Assembly: GCA_015065765.1 (NCBI GenBank)
Contig: SVPP01000001.1
Location: forward strand, 1 to 64,000
Length of the DNA stretch: 64,000 bases
Direction: 5' to 3'
DNA from: Oscillospiraceae bacterium
Lineage (GTDB): Bacteria; Bacillota; Clostridia; Oscillospirales; Acutalibacteraceae
Within the stretch, counting starts at the first letter, position 1; each line of letters opens with the position of its first letter. Of the stretch, positions 1 to 8,597 are shown in pieces. The position numbers and the translations under genes were made by a program. The notes beneath the pieces are model-generated. The model saw only the letters and a program-made list of their open reading frames with translations. It was not told the origin of the DNA and did not search any database.

Positions 1-409
1 GAGCGTTTCTGTCGCCGGTTTCAGCAACAGTACCGATGTATACAACTTTGATATCATCAGCATTAGGTTGAGCCTTGACTGCGTTTACAATGTTTCTTGC
101 AGCAGTTGTGTTTGTAACAACTGTTTTTGTGGGATAGTAGTCAGCGCTGGGAGAAACCATGCCGCCAACATGAAGAACGTAGTCTGCACCTTCAACACAT
201 TTGAGAACATCCTCATACTTTGTAAGGTCACCCCATACGAGCTTAACTGCAGGGTCTCCTTCATACGCTGCAAATTTTTCACGGTTTTTCTTGCTGCCTC
301 TGTTAAGAAGAACAATGTTATACTTGTCTTTCTTTGCGTAGAGTTCTTTGAAGCCTGCCCATCCCATGTTACCGGATGAACCAGTCAAAAATACGGTTTT
401 CTTAGACAT
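1..409 (-). CDS. NAD(P)-dependent epimerase/dehydratase, N-terminal part (cut by window start)
   Basis: The reading frame opens with MSKKTVFLTGSSGNMG, a Rossmann beta-strand followed by the GxxGxxG dinucleotide loop of extended short-chain dehydrogenases. It continues open to the window edge (136 codons seen). Later segments (VLHVGGMVSPSAD and VVYIGTVAETGDRN) match the strands that hold the catalytic Thr/Ser in this family. The start ATG at 407-409 follows an AAAGGGG ribosome site. The C-terminal substrate-binding half is outside the window, so the substrate cannot be named. It sits downstream of the isomerase/DUF6807 pair but has its own promoter and is separated from them by a terminator. 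Confidence 0.85.
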   Translation of the reverse strand, partial: MSKKTVFLTGSSGNMGWAGFKELYAKKDKYNIVLLNRGSKKNREKFAAYEGDPAVKLVWGDLTKYEDVLKCVEGADYVLHVGGMVSPSADYYPTKTVVTNTTAARNIVNAVKAQPNADDIKVVYIGTVAETGDRNA

Positions 410-448
410 TATTATTGCCCCTTTCATCATACATAATAATACAAAAAT

Positions 449-477
449 ATTTTAACATTTTTTATAATAAATTGCAA
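449..477 (-). promoter_or_regulatory. sigma-A-type promoter for the epimerase gene
   Basis: On the minus strand TTGCAA (472-477) and TAAAAT (449-454) are separated by 17 bp, about 40 bp upstream of the start codon. Spacing and -10 fit the vegetative consensus. The flanking DNA is very A+T-rich, which raises the chance of a fortuitous match. Confidence 0.55.
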
Positions 478-536
478 TATATTTTTAGCTTTTTTAATAA
501 AAGAGCTTTAATAAGACATATACAAGATTTTTGTTT

Positions 537-566
537 AAATAAAAGCGACAGAGTTCTCTGTCGCTC
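537..566 (-). terminator. intrinsic terminator at the end of the acn-icd-rex operon
   Basis: AGCGACAGA (544-552) pairs with TCTGTCGCT (557-565) around a 4-nt loop. On the minus strand the hairpin is followed by TTTTATTT. It lies directly after the DUF6807 stop codon at 573. Confidence 0.8.
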
Positions 567-572
567 AAAATA

Positions 573-1616
573 TTATTTGTTATTGAGGTTATATATAAGA
601 AATCTCTCTTTTACATCGTTTGCATTATTGTTGAAAAAACATAGTCTGTATGAATATGTAAGAGTTTTATTTTCCATGATTGTTAATCCGCCTCTGAAAA
701 AGAGATTGTTTGCTGCGAAAAGTCCATAGTTTCTGATATGCCAACAAGTTGGGTATCGTTCATTGTCTTCGTTATCAAAAATTGCTATTGCACAATCTTC
801 TCCATCGAGTTGGCCACCATAAATACACCATTGTGCGCTTTTACTCCAGCATTCTTCTTCTCCGCAGGCACCATAGGAATTTTTCATATATCCGCCATGT
901 GTGACATCAATTGCTTCGTTCACTCGTACACCGAGAGGACCTGCCTCTTTTGTGTTACCGAAAAATACATCGCCGTAATTTGCCTTGAATGTAACTTCAA
1001 GGTCCACATATCTGCACTCTTCACTTTGGCTATATACAATGGTTTTACGGGTTTCATCCATGAGTGGCTTACCATCTTTATCGCACCATACATTGTTTGA
1101 TTCAAATGATGCAAAAGCTGAGCCGCAGATTATATTTTCAGGAGCACCCTTTTTCAGGAAACCACTGTTTTCCGGTTCATTCCACAGATCAACGCCATTT
1201 ACGTCTCCGACTCCGATGAAAACTGAACGCTGATGAGGATGTTCTTTATGGTGCAAATCAGGCCTTGTAAAAGTGTTACCTGTTTTTGTGTAAACCGGCC
1301 CGAGAAAAGGTTTCTTCAAATCTGAAAGATACTGATATGATGTAAAAAGCTTGTTATCAAAAAGAATGTCAAGTTTTTCGCTTCCGGATCTTAAAGCGAT
1401 AGTATTAAAAACTTTTTTATCAGATAATTCAAGTTCAATATTATCACTCTGTTTTGCTGTCAGGATTACAACAACGCCGCCTTCTGTTTTCTGAGCAGGG
1501 AAGATATTTCCGTCTTTATCAATTGCACAGGAAATTTTTTCTTCTATGTTGTCCTCAATTCTGATGTAAAGTGGTTCATCTTTACAGTCTCTGATAGCTT
1601 TAACTGTTACATTCAT
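573..1616 (-). CDS. DUF6807 (PmoA-like) family protein
   Basis: A 347-residue protein beginning MNVTVKAIRD. The longer frame to 1688 is rejected because the ATG at 1614-1616 has an AGAAAGG ribosome site inside the upstream gene. The central segment has HPHQRSVFIGVGDVNGVDLW, matching the histidine-rich HPHxR...GDVNGVDFW signature of the DUF6807/PmoA-like family, often found in carbohydrate-utilisation loci. The PmoA label comes from an old database name and does not imply methane oxidation. The start overlaps the end of the upstream isomerase gene by 17 bases, suggesting translational coupling. No signal peptide, so probably cytoplasmic. Biochemical role unknown. Confidence 0.75.
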   Translation of the reverse strand: MNVTVKAIRDCKDEPLYIRIEDNIEEKISCAIDKDGNIFPAQKTEGGVVVILTAKQSDNIELELSDKKVFNTIALRSGSEKLDILFDNKLFTSYQYLSDLKKPFLGPVYTKTGNTFTRPDLHHKEHPHQRSVFIGVGDVNGVDLWNEPENSGFLKKGAPENIICGSAFASFESNNVWCDKDGKPLMDETRKTIVYSQSEECRYVDLEVTFKANYGDVFFGNTKEAGPLGVRVNEAIDVTHGGYMKNSYGACGEEECWSKSAQWCIYGGQLDGEDCAIAIFDNEDNERYPTCWHIRNYGLFAANNLFFRGGLTIMENKTLTYSYRLCFFNNNANDVKERFLIYNLNNK

Positions 1617-2427
1617 TGCTAAAAACCTTTCTGAGATATACAATTGCAGCCCTGATTTCAGAACTGAAATCTTCAAAAGTACTTTCAATTGTAACCGTCC
1701 TGTTGTATCCTGCTTTTTTCAAAGCAGAAGCAAAAGCCTCGATCTGCTCATTTGTCTCCGAAGTCGGGCAGGTTCTTGTTAACGGGTTGTTAATGTGTGT
1801 ATGACAAATCTCATCTACAGTTTTTGAAATTACTGAAAAATCCTCATTTTCAACATACATATGAAATATGTCAGCGAGAATTTTCAGATTACTCAGATTC
1901 AGTTTTTTTGCAAGTTCGTAAGCTGATTGTACTGTGGGAATGAAGTTGCTTTCTTTGTGATTAAGCGGTTCAAGAGCAATTGTAATATTGTATTTTTTTG
2001 CAAGTTCATTGCATTTGATCAGGAAATTTTCAATCTTTTTGAAACCGATTTCATAATCCATACTGTCAGGTATTGACCTTGCACCGCCACTGCCGAGAAC
2101 TACAATTTCAGTTGAAAGTTTTTCCATTCTCCAAAGAGATTTTTCTACTCTTTCCCATAATTCAGGCGAGTCCTCCACAATTTTATATGTAGATGGAATA
2201 AAAGAATTGCAGATTTTAATTTTAACATTGTTTTCTACAACTTTTTCGAATTCATCATCGGAAATATCCATAATAAGTCCAACGCTGCACTCGACAAAAT
2301 CATAGCCTGAATTAATGATTTCTTTTTCTCCCCAAAGTAAAACCTCAAAAGGGGAGTAAGCTTTTTTATCAGGAGCTTCCGGCATAAAGGAAGCTCCCGG
2401 AATACAACAACCTAATTTAACAGACAT
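1600..2427 (-). CDS. sugar phosphate isomerase/epimerase (xylose-isomerase-like TIM barrel)
   Basis: 275 residues. The sequence shows the AP-endonuclease-2/xylose-isomerase-like barrel pattern: an N-terminal LGCCIPG strand, FVECSVG, ITIALEPLNHKESN with the metal-binding Glu, LKILADIFHMYVENED with Asp and His, and a C-terminal VTIESTFED carrying another metal-ligand Glu. Family members isomerise or epimerise keto-sugars (IolE/IolI/hydroxypyruvate isomerase relatives). The exact substrate cannot be read. It starts 3 bp after the rex stop codon with GAGGAA as ribosome site and overlaps the DUF6807 gene, so it is part of the acn-icd-rex transcript. Confidence 0.85.
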   Translation of the reverse strand: MSVKLGCCIPGASFMPEAPDKKAYSPFEVLLWGEKEIINSGYDFVECSVGLIMDISDDEFEKVVENNVKIKICNSFIPSTYKIVEDSPELWERVEKSLWRMEKLSTEIVVLGSGGARSIPDSMDYEIGFKKIENFLIKCNELAKKYNITIALEPLNHKESNFIPTVQSAYELAKKLNLSNLKILADIFHMYVENEDFSVISKTVDEICHTHINNPLTRTCPTSETNEQIEAFASALKKAGYNRTVTIESTFEDFSSEIRAAIVYLRKVFSNECNS

Positions 2428-2430
2428 AAT

Positions 2431-3078
2431 TTATTCCTCATTTTTAGCTGAGCTTTTTATCTGATAGCTGAGTGTGAGAAGACTGTCGGAAAGATGAACA
2501 TTTTCGACGATAGCATCAGGGAATGCTGAAAGTATATCGTAATGTGAATAGTTCCAGAAACCTCTGATCCCGCAATTGTAAAGTCTTTCCACAATTCTGG
2601 CAGCAGGACCTGTTGGAACACAGACGATTGCTACCGTGGGTTTATGCTGTGCACAGAAATCCTCCAAAGAAGAAATAGCAAAAATTTCTGTGTTTTTTAT
2701 TTTACCGCCGATAAGCTTCGGGTTTTCGTCAAAAGCACCGATAAGTCTGAAACCGCGGCGTTCAAATTCCATGTGACTTGCGATAGCATGACCGAGATTA
2801 CCTGCGCCCACAAGAATTACGTTAAGTGTTGTGTTTACACCGAGGATTGCTCCGATTTCATCATAGAGCTGTTCAACATTGTAACCATATCCCTGTTGAC
2901 CGAAACCGCCGAAGCAGTTTAAATCCTGACGTATCTGTGAAGCGGTGAATCCCATCATTTTTGAAAGTTCACGGGAAGATATCCTTATGACTCCGTCATC
3001 TTTAAGCTTGCCGAGAAATCTGTAATACCTCGGCATTCTTTTGATGACAGACATAGAAATGTTATCACTTTTAGGCAT
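2431..3078 (-). CDS. rex: redox-sensing transcriptional repressor Rex
   Basis: 215 residues from MPKSDN. The upstream GTG lies inside the GAGGTG ribosome site, so the ATG at 3076-3078 is preferred. Residues 1-80 form the winged helix (RMPRYYRFL, then TASQIRQDLNCFGGFGQQGYGY, the highly conserved Rex recognition region). A Rossmann domain follows with VGAGNLGHAI near residue 90, which senses the NADH/NAD+ ratio. Length matches the family (about 210). It lies 20 bp after icd and 3 bp before the isomerase gene in one minus-strand operon, so Rex is probably made from the same transcript as aconitase and isocitrate dehydrogenase. Confidence 0.96.
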   Translation of the reverse strand: MPKSDNISMSVIKRMPRYYRFLGKLKDDGVIRISSRELSKMMGFTASQIRQDLNCFGGFGQQGYGYNVEQLYDEIGAILGVNTTLNVILVGAGNLGHAIASHMEFERRGFRLIGAFDENPKLIGGKIKNTEIFAISSLEDFCAQHKPTVAIVCVPTGPAARIVERLYNCGIRGFWNYSHYDILSAFPDAIVENVHLSDSLLTLSYQIKSSAKNEE

Positions 3079-3098
3079 ATTTAACACCTCGTCTGTAA

Positions 3099-4265
3099 TT
3101 ATTTTCCGCTCTTAACTGTTTCCATAACATAGTTGCCGAATTCTTCACATGTGCAACCGTTTTCACGTCCTGTAATTTTGAGTTTTGCATCTTCATACAT
3201 GCAGTAGTCAAGTGCTCTTTCAAGTGCATCAGCCTTATCCTGTTTGCCGATGTGTGAAAGGAGCATAACAGAAGCTCTGAGCATTGAACAGGGGTCAGCA
3301 TATTTGCCTCTGCCTTCCTTAATCATTCTGGGAGCTGAGCCGTGGATAGCTTCAAACATTGCATATTTCTTACCGATGTTTGCACTACCTGCAGTGCCTA
3401 CGCCGCCCTGGAATTCAGCAGCTTCGTCAGTAATGATATCTCCGTAAAGGTTGGGAAGAATGAAAACTTTGAAGTCTGTTCTTCTCTTGGGGTCGATAAG
3501 CTTTGCTGTTGTGATATCAATGTACCATTCATCAGTTATGATTTCGGGATAATCCTTACCGATGTTTTTGCAGAGGTTGAGGAATTTACCGTCAGTTGTT
3601 TTGATGATGTTTGCTTTTGTAATGATTGAAACTCTTTCTTTTTTATTTCTGCGAGCGTAGTCATATGCAAGTTTAGCGATTCTTTCGCAGCCTTCTGTTG
3701 TTGTAACAACGAAGTCCATAGCGAGGTCATCTGTTACGTTAACACCCTTTGAACCTACAGCATAAGCACCTTCAGTGTTTTCTCTGAAGAATGTCCAGTC
3801 GATACCTTCTGAAGGTACTTTAACAGGACGAAGGTTTGCAAAAAGGTCAAGCGCCTTTCTCATTGCAACGTTTGCACTTTCAATGTTGGGCCAGGGATCG
3901 CCTGCCTGAGGAGTAGTTGTCGGTCCTTTGAGAATAACGTGGCATGATTTGAGTTCTTCAAGAACATCGTCTGGAATTGCCTTATTTGTTGCAACACGGT
4001 TTTCGATTGTAAGACCATCGATTACTTTGAATTCAACTTTACCTGCTTTGACTTCGTCTGCAAGCATGAATTCAAGAACCCTTGCACTTTCTTTTGTAAT
4101 AATTGGGCCGATGCCATCACCACCGCAGACACCGATGATGATTTTATCAAGTTTTTCGTAATCAACAAAATCGCCCTGCTGTTTGATTTTATCTGAACGT
4201 TCTGACTGCTCTCTGATAAGGGCTTCAAATTTTTCTGTTGCTGCTTTGATCTGCTGTTCTGTCAT
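3099..4265 (-). CDS. icd: isocitrate/isopropylmalate-family dehydrogenase, probable isocitrate dehydrogenase
   Basis: 388 residues with about 40 extra N-terminal residues before the core strand IIIGVCGGDGIGP. SANVAMR (130-136) matches the SxNVxxR isocitrate-binding motif rather than that of isopropylmalate dehydrogenase. FFRENTEGAY, LPNLYGDIITDEAAEFQGGVGTAGSANIG and IHGSAPRM follow. The adenosine-binding pair after HGSAP is Arg-Met, neither the classic NADP (Lys-Tyr) nor NAD (Asp-Ile) pair, so coenzyme preference is unresolved. It oxidises isocitrate to 2-oxoglutarate, feeding glutamate synthesis. Start ATG has AAGGAG. The gene lies 22 bp after aconitase and 20 bp before rex, so product, substrate supply and redox regulator are co-expressed. 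Confidence 0.88.
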   Translation of the reverse strand: MTEQQIKAATEKFEALIREQSERSDKIKQQGDFVDYEKLDKIIIGVCGGDGIGPIITKESARVLEFMLADEVKAGKVEFKVIDGLTIENRVATNKAIPDDVLEELKSCHVILKGPTTTPQAGDPWPNIESANVAMRKALDLFANLRPVKVPSEGIDWTFFRENTEGAYAVGSKGVNVTDDLAMDFVVTTTEGCERIAKLAYDYARRNKKERVSIITKANIIKTTDGKFLNLCKNIGKDYPEIITDEWYIDITTAKLIDPKRRTDFKVFILPNLYGDIITDEAAEFQGGVGTAGSANIGKKYAMFEAIHGSAPRMIKEGRGKYADPCSMLRASVMLLSHIGKQDKADALERALDYCMYEDAKLKITGRENGCTCEEFGNYVMETVKSGK

Positions 4266-4287
4266 TTTAATAATCTCCTTAAATTAA

Positions 4288-6219
4288 TTAAACTTTTTCT
4301 CTTGTATAGTTCAGAAGTCCGCCTGCAAGAATCATGTCAGTCTGACGTTCTGAGAATTCATATGAAAGGGGATACTCTTCGTTCTTTGTAAGGTTTTTGA
4401 GAGTAATGTCCTTTTTACCACTGATGGAATCTCTGATGTTTTCGATTGCAAGTTCATCGCCCTGTTCAATCTTATCGTAGTCATCTGCATTTGCAAAAGT
4501 AAAGGGAACGATACCTGCGTTGATAAGATTTGCCTGATGGATTCTTGCGAATGATTTAGCAACTACGCTCTTGATGCCGAGGTAAAGAGGAACAAGGGCT
4601 GCGTGTTCTCTTGATGAGCCCTGTCCATAGTTTGCACCACCGATGATGATGCCTTTGCCTTCTTTTTTACAGTTTTCTGCGAAGTGTTCATCGCACTGTT
4701 TGAAGCAGAAGTTTGAAAGGAAGGGAATGTTTGAACGATAGGGGAGAATCTTTGCACCTGCAGGCATGATGTGGTCAGTTGTGATGTTGTCACCAACTTT
4801 AAGAATTGCCTTGGCTTCAATTTTCTCACCGAGTGCTTCACCAACAGGGAAGGGTTTGATGTTGGGACCGTATTTTACTTCAACTGCATCTGCTTCTTCT
4901 TCTCTTGCGGGGAGGAGAACCATGCTGTCATTGATATCGAATTTTTCGGGCATTTCGATAACAGGAGCTTCGCCAAGCTTTCTGGGATCAGTAAATACGC
5001 CGGTAATTGCACTCGCAGCAGCAACCTCAGGGCTTACAAGGTAGATGCCTGCATCTGCTGTACCGCTTCTGCCTTCGAAGTTTCTGTTGAATGTTCTGAG
5101 AGAAACACCATTTGAGTTGGGAGACTGTCCCATGCCGATACAGGGACCGCAAGCACTTTCAAGAATTCTTGCACCTGCAGCAAGCATATCAGCAAGAGCA
5201 CCGTTAGTTGCGAGCATGTGAAGAACCTGCATTGAACCGGGAGCAATTGCAAGGCTCACATCGGGATGAACTTTTCTGCCTTTGAGGATCGCAGCAACCT
5301 TCATCATGTCAACATATGATGAGTTTGTGCATGAACCGATACAAACCTGGTCAACCTTGATTTCGCCGATTTCTTCAACAGTCTTAACAAGGTCGGGCAT
5401 GTGAGGACATGCAGCCATAGGTTTGAGTGAAGAAAGGTCAATAACAATTTCTTCATCGTATACTGCATCTTCGTCAGCAGAAAGTTCGATGTAATCTTCT
5501 TCTCTTCCCTGTGCTTTAAGAAATTCTCTTGTGATTTCGTCAGAGGGGAACACTGATGTTGTAGCACCAAGTTCAGCACCCATGTTTGTTATAGTTGCTC
5601 TTTCGGGAACAGAAAGTGTTTTAACGCCTTCACCACAATATTCGATGATTTTGCCTACGCCGCCTTTAACTGACATGATTCTGAGAACTTCAAGAATGAT
5701 GTCTTTAGCCGCAACCCAGGGAGAAAGTTTGCCCTTAAGCTCAATCTTAACTGTTTTGGGGATTGTGATATAATATGCACCGCCGCCCATTGCAACAGCA
5801 ACGTCAAGGCCGCCTGCACCGATTGCAAGCATACCGATACCGCCGCCTGTGGGTGTGTGGCTGTCAGAGCCGATAAGTGTCTTGCCGGGAATACCAAACC
5901 TTTCAAGATGTACCTGATGGCAGATACCGTTACCGGGACGTGAATATCTTACGCCTCTCTTTTTAGCACAGGACTGAATGAAACGATGGTCATCAGCATT
6001 TTCAAAACCTGTCTGAAGAGTATTGTGGTCAACATATGCAACTGAGAGTTCTGTTTTAACTCTCTTAACTCCCATAGCTTCAAATTCAAGGTATGCCATT
6101 GTACCTGTAGCATCTTGTGTCAATGTCTGGTCAATGCGTATTCCGGCTTCTGTACCCTTTATAAGTTCGCCGTCAACGATGTGGTTTTTAATGATTTTTT
6201 CACTGATCGTGTAACCCAT
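4288..6219 (-). CDS. acnA: aconitate hydratase
   Basis: 643 residues, the short single-chain bacterial aconitase form (the classic AcnA is near 890). The [4Fe-4S] ligands are visible as GSCTNSS (Cys297) and SACGPCIG (Cys357, Cys360). GSDSHTPTGGGIGM near residue 120 is the family signature. The C-terminal swivel domain has GANYGQGSSREHAAL. It converts citrate to isocitrate, the substrate of the next gene. The start has GGAGG 6 bp upstream. A minus-strand promoter lies about 50 bp before the start. Citrate synthase is not in the window. Homoaconitase is possible but unlikely beside an SxNVxxR dehydrogenase. Confidence 0.93.
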   Translation of the reverse strand: MGYTISEKIIKNHIVDGELIKGTEAGIRIDQTLTQDATGTMAYLEFEAMGVKRVKTELSVAYVDHNTLQTGFENADDHRFIQSCAKKRGVRYSRPGNGICHQVHLERFGIPGKTLIGSDSHTPTGGGIGMLAIGAGGLDVAVAMGGGAYYITIPKTVKIELKGKLSPWVAAKDIILEVLRIMSVKGGVGKIIEYCGEGVKTLSVPERATITNMGAELGATTSVFPSDEITREFLKAQGREEDYIELSADEDAVYDEEIVIDLSSLKPMAACPHMPDLVKTVEEIGEIKVDQVCIGSCTNSSYVDMMKVAAILKGRKVHPDVSLAIAPGSMQVLHMLATNGALADMLAAGARILESACGPCIGMGQSPNSNGVSLRTFNRNFEGRSGTADAGIYLVSPEVAAASAITGVFTDPRKLGEAPVIEMPEKFDINDSMVLLPAREEEADAVEVKYGPNIKPFPVGEALGEKIEAKAILKVGDNITTDHIMPAGAKILPYRSNIPFLSNFCFKQCDEHFAENCKKEGKGIIIGGANYGQGSSREHAALVPLYLGIKSVVAKSFARIHQANLINAGIVPFTFANADDYDKIEQGDELAIENIRDSISGKKDITLKNLTKNEEYPLSYEFSERQTDMILAGGLLNYTREKV

Positions 6220-6247
6220 TTTCTTACCTCCGAGTTTTTCTTAAGAG

Positions 6248-6266
6248 TTGTTTAAAATTTTAACAA
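6248..6266 (-). promoter_or_regulatory. candidate Rex operator
   Basis: The minus strand reads TTGTTAAAATTTTAAACAA. The clostridial Rex consensus is TTGTTAA-N4-TTAACAA. One half is perfect, the other 5 of 7 in the 18-bp register, or nearly perfect with a 5-bp spacer. It lies just downstream of the -10 box, about where transcription of acn-icd-rex should start, a repressing position. The DNA is A+T-rich, so a chance match is possible. Confidence 0.45.
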
Positions 6267-6271
6267 TCTCT

Positions 6272-6300
6272 ATTTTATTACTTTGTCACTTTTTTGTCAA
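6272..6300 (-). promoter_or_regulatory. promoter of the acn-icd-rex operon
   Basis: On the minus strand a perfect TTGACA (6295-6300) is 17 bp from TAAAAT (6272-6277), about 55 bp before the aconitase start codon. It is the best -35/-10 pair in the divergent intergenic region. Confidence 0.75.
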
Positions 6301-6380
6301 TAGAAACGAGTGTAAAAAAGTATATATTATTAATAAACTATGTATTTATTAAAAATTATTAAAAAATACCCTGTTTACTG

Positions 6381-6410
6381 TTGCCAAATCAGCATATGTT
6401 GTGTTATAAT
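6381..6410 (+). promoter_or_regulatory. promoter for the lipoprotein/two-component operon
   Basis: TTGCCA (6381-6386) and a perfect TATAAT (6405-6410) are 18 bp apart, 75 bp before the lipoprotein start. It diverges from the acn promoter. Confidence 0.65.
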
Positions 6411-6484
6411 TCATTGGTATAAAGAAAAGTATGCGTGTAAGTATGCATATTTCTTGTTATGAATAATTTAAAGGAGGTTTGAGT

Positions 6485-7843
6485 ATGAAAAATGCAATCA
6501 GATTTTTAGCATTGATTTCGATGATAATAGCAGTTTTTTCAATGGCCGGATGTAAGATGGCAGTAATGTCCGCTGAAAAGCTACTCAGACCACCAAAGTC
6601 AGGAGCAGAAGTTGAAGAGGCAATTGAGGATTATGCCGGTGAGAGTGTAATTCTGAAAAATCCTGTTAATGCATCATCAGAATTCACATCGTCTCTGAAC
6701 CTTATTGACCTTGATTATGACGGAACTGAAGAGGCTGTTGCTTTTTATACCGTGGCTTCAAATGAAACTGATGTTCATATAAATGTTCTCAAACATATAG
6801 GTGATGAATGGGTAACTATCGGAGATTTTTCCGGATACGGTAGTAACATTGATTCTCTTTCTTTCAGAAACCTTTCAAAAGGCATGAAACAGTTTGATAT
6901 CGTTACAACATGGAGTTATATCGACAGTAAAGTTCTGACTATTCATAAGGTTGTCGGCGAGGGAAGACGTGCTGATCTGCGTCTCATTTGCGATGAATCC
7001 TATGAATCTATGGGCTACGTAGATGTTGATAAAGATGGTTACTATGAGCTTTTCCTCATTAACGGAGATTTTTCTGACAGGACAAAAGTGCCTACTGCTA
7101 AGGTAGTCAAAATTGAAAAGTATGATGTGCTTAACATAGGTATGATTTCGCTTTCAAGAGAAATTGTAGGTTTTGTAAATTCATACTGTCAGGAAACCAA
7201 TGATGAAAACATTCCGATGATTTCGGTTTATGATTATGTCAATGCTGATGGAATGTACGGAACTGATGTTGTATATTGGGATTCGCGTAAAGCATCCCTC
7301 AATCTTTTACATGTGGATAGTGCGACAAACTCTGCTTTCTCAACATTGAGATCAACACCTGTTTTAAGCTGCGACGTCAATGCTGATACTTTTGTTGAAA
7401 TACCCGTACAGGAGCCTATTGTAGGATCATCTGTAAATGAAAAAATGTATACGTCAGCTTTGACTTATACTAAATGGTGCAGACTTGTTCCGTCGGGTGA
7501 AGGTCTTAAACTTGATGAAGCAAAGAACTACAGGTTATATTTCACAGCAAGTGATTATCTCGAAATAGAAAAATCTCTTGTATCGCAAATTACCGTTTCG
7601 AGAAACACTAAAGATGACGTATGGTATATTGTAACATATAACCCCGAAGACCTTAAAAGCACGGAAGTTCTTGCAGTTGTGAGAAGCGTTACACATGAAA
7701 ACACAGATAAATATCTGACGGACGGATATAAACAACTGTCATCAACAGCAGATAATAAAGCGACGGTATACAAGATAACGGAAAAAGGCAGAAGCTTTGG
7801 CTTTAGTGACAGTGATTTTGTAAATACAAACATTGTTAACTGA
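6485..7843 (+). CDS. lipoprotein of unknown function linked to a two-component system
   Basis: 452 residues from MKNAIRF. The upstream TTG is too close to the AAGGAGG site (6471-6477), while the ATG is 7 bp away. A hydrophobic signal ends in the lipobox SMAGC, so it should be an exported, lipid-anchored protein. Two acidic stretches, DLDYDGTEEAV and DVDKDGYYELF, resemble the calcium-binding loops of VCBS/FG-GAP repeats. I recognise no catalytic motif. It is followed after 20 bp by a response regulator and sensor kinase. A role as an extracytoplasmic partner of that sensor is possible but unproven. Confidence 0.75.
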   Translation: MKNAIRFLALISMIIAVFSMAGCKMAVMSAEKLLRPPKSGAEVEEAIEDYAGESVILKNPVNASSEFTSSLNLIDLDYDGTEEAVAFYTVASNETDVHINVLKHIGDEWVTIGDFSGYGSNIDSLSFRNLSKGMKQFDIVTTWSYIDSKVLTIHKVVGEGRRADLRLICDESYESMGYVDVDKDGYYELFLINGDFSDRTKVPTAKVVKIEKYDVLNIGMISLSREIVGFVNSYCQETNDENIPMISVYDYVNADGMYGTDVVYWDSRKASLNLLHVDSATNSAFSTLRSTPVLSCDVNADTFVEIPVQEPIVGSSVNEKMYTSALTYTKWCRLVPSGEGLKLDEAKNYRLYFTASDYLEIEKSLVSQITVSRNTKDDVWYIVTYNPEDLKSTEVLAVVRSVTHENTDKYLTDGYKQLSSTADNKATVYKITEKGRSFGFSDSDFVNTNIVN

Positions 7844-7863
7844 GAAAGGAGTTAATTTTTGAT

Positions 7864-8562
7864 ATGAAAAGAGTTCTGGTAGCAGAAGATGAGACATCTA
7901 TAAGAGAGTTTATTGTGATTAATCTGCAGCGTTCAGGATATGAAGTAAGTCAGGCTGATAACGGAAGAGCGGCACTTGAAATGTATGAAGCAGCAGGCGG
8001 AGATTTTGACGTGGTATTGCTTGATATTATGATGCCTGAAATGGATGGCCTTGAGGTTTGCAAAAGACTTCGCAGCATGAGCCAGACAGTCGGAATCATA
8101 ATGCTTACTGCAAAAACACAGGAAATTGACAGGGTAACCGGTTTGCTTGTAGGTGCTGATGACTATGTTTCAAAGCCTTTTTCACCTTCAGAGCTCATGG
8201 CAAGGGTTGATGCGATTTACAGACGCGTTGAAATGAATAAGAATCGTGAAGAACCGCAGAAAAGCGTTATCGAACTTGGTGAATTTGTACTTAATCTTCG
8301 TGACCATACGCTGACAAAAAATGGTGTGAATATTGAACTTACTCAGGTTGAATTCCAGATTATTGAATATTTCTTCTCTGATGTTGGTGCAGCTCTGAGC
8401 AGAACAGAAATTCTGGAAAGAGTCTGGGGTAAAAAATACTACGGTGAAGAAAAAGTAGTAGACGTTAATATCAGAAGACTCAGAATGAAGGTTGAAGATG
8501 AACCCTCAAATCCCAGACATCTTGTAACTGTCTGGGGACTTGGTTATAAGTGGGTAGTCTAA
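7864..8562 (+). CDS. OmpR/PhoB-family response regulator
   Basis: 232 residues. The N-terminal receiver domain has acidic residues EDE near 9-11, the phosphoacceptor Asp in VVLLDIMMPEMDG, the Thr in MLTAKTQ, and the Lys in YVSKPFSP. The C-terminal winged helix shows LTQVEFQIIEYFF and VDVNIRRLRMKVE...TVWGLGYKW. It is a DNA-binding regulator phosphorylated by the kinase encoded next. The target regulon cannot be read. Overall it resembles PhoP/WalR-type regulators. Confidence 0.95.
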   Translation: MKRVLVAEDETSIREFIVINLQRSGYEVSQADNGRAALEMYEAAGGDFDVVLLDIMMPEMDGLEVCKRLRSMSQTVGIIMLTAKTQEIDRVTGLLVGADDYVSKPFSPSELMARVDAIYRRVEMNKNREEPQKSVIELGEFVLNLRDHTLTKNGVNIELTQVEFQIIEYFFSDVGAALSRTEILERVWGKKYYGEEKVVDVNIRRLRMKVEDEPSNPRHLVTVWGLGYKWVV

Positions 8563-8597
8563 TTTATAATTTATCTTAGTTAAGGCAGGTGATAGAA

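Noticed and set aside
573..1616. Methane monooxygenase PmoA by name
   Set aside because: The PmoA-like label on DUF6807 is historical. There is no membrane domain, and no other methane-oxidation gene in the window.
3099..4265. Isopropylmalate dehydrogenase
   Set aside because: SANVAMR and the neighbouring aconitase fit isocitrate; no leuA, leuC or leuD is nearby.
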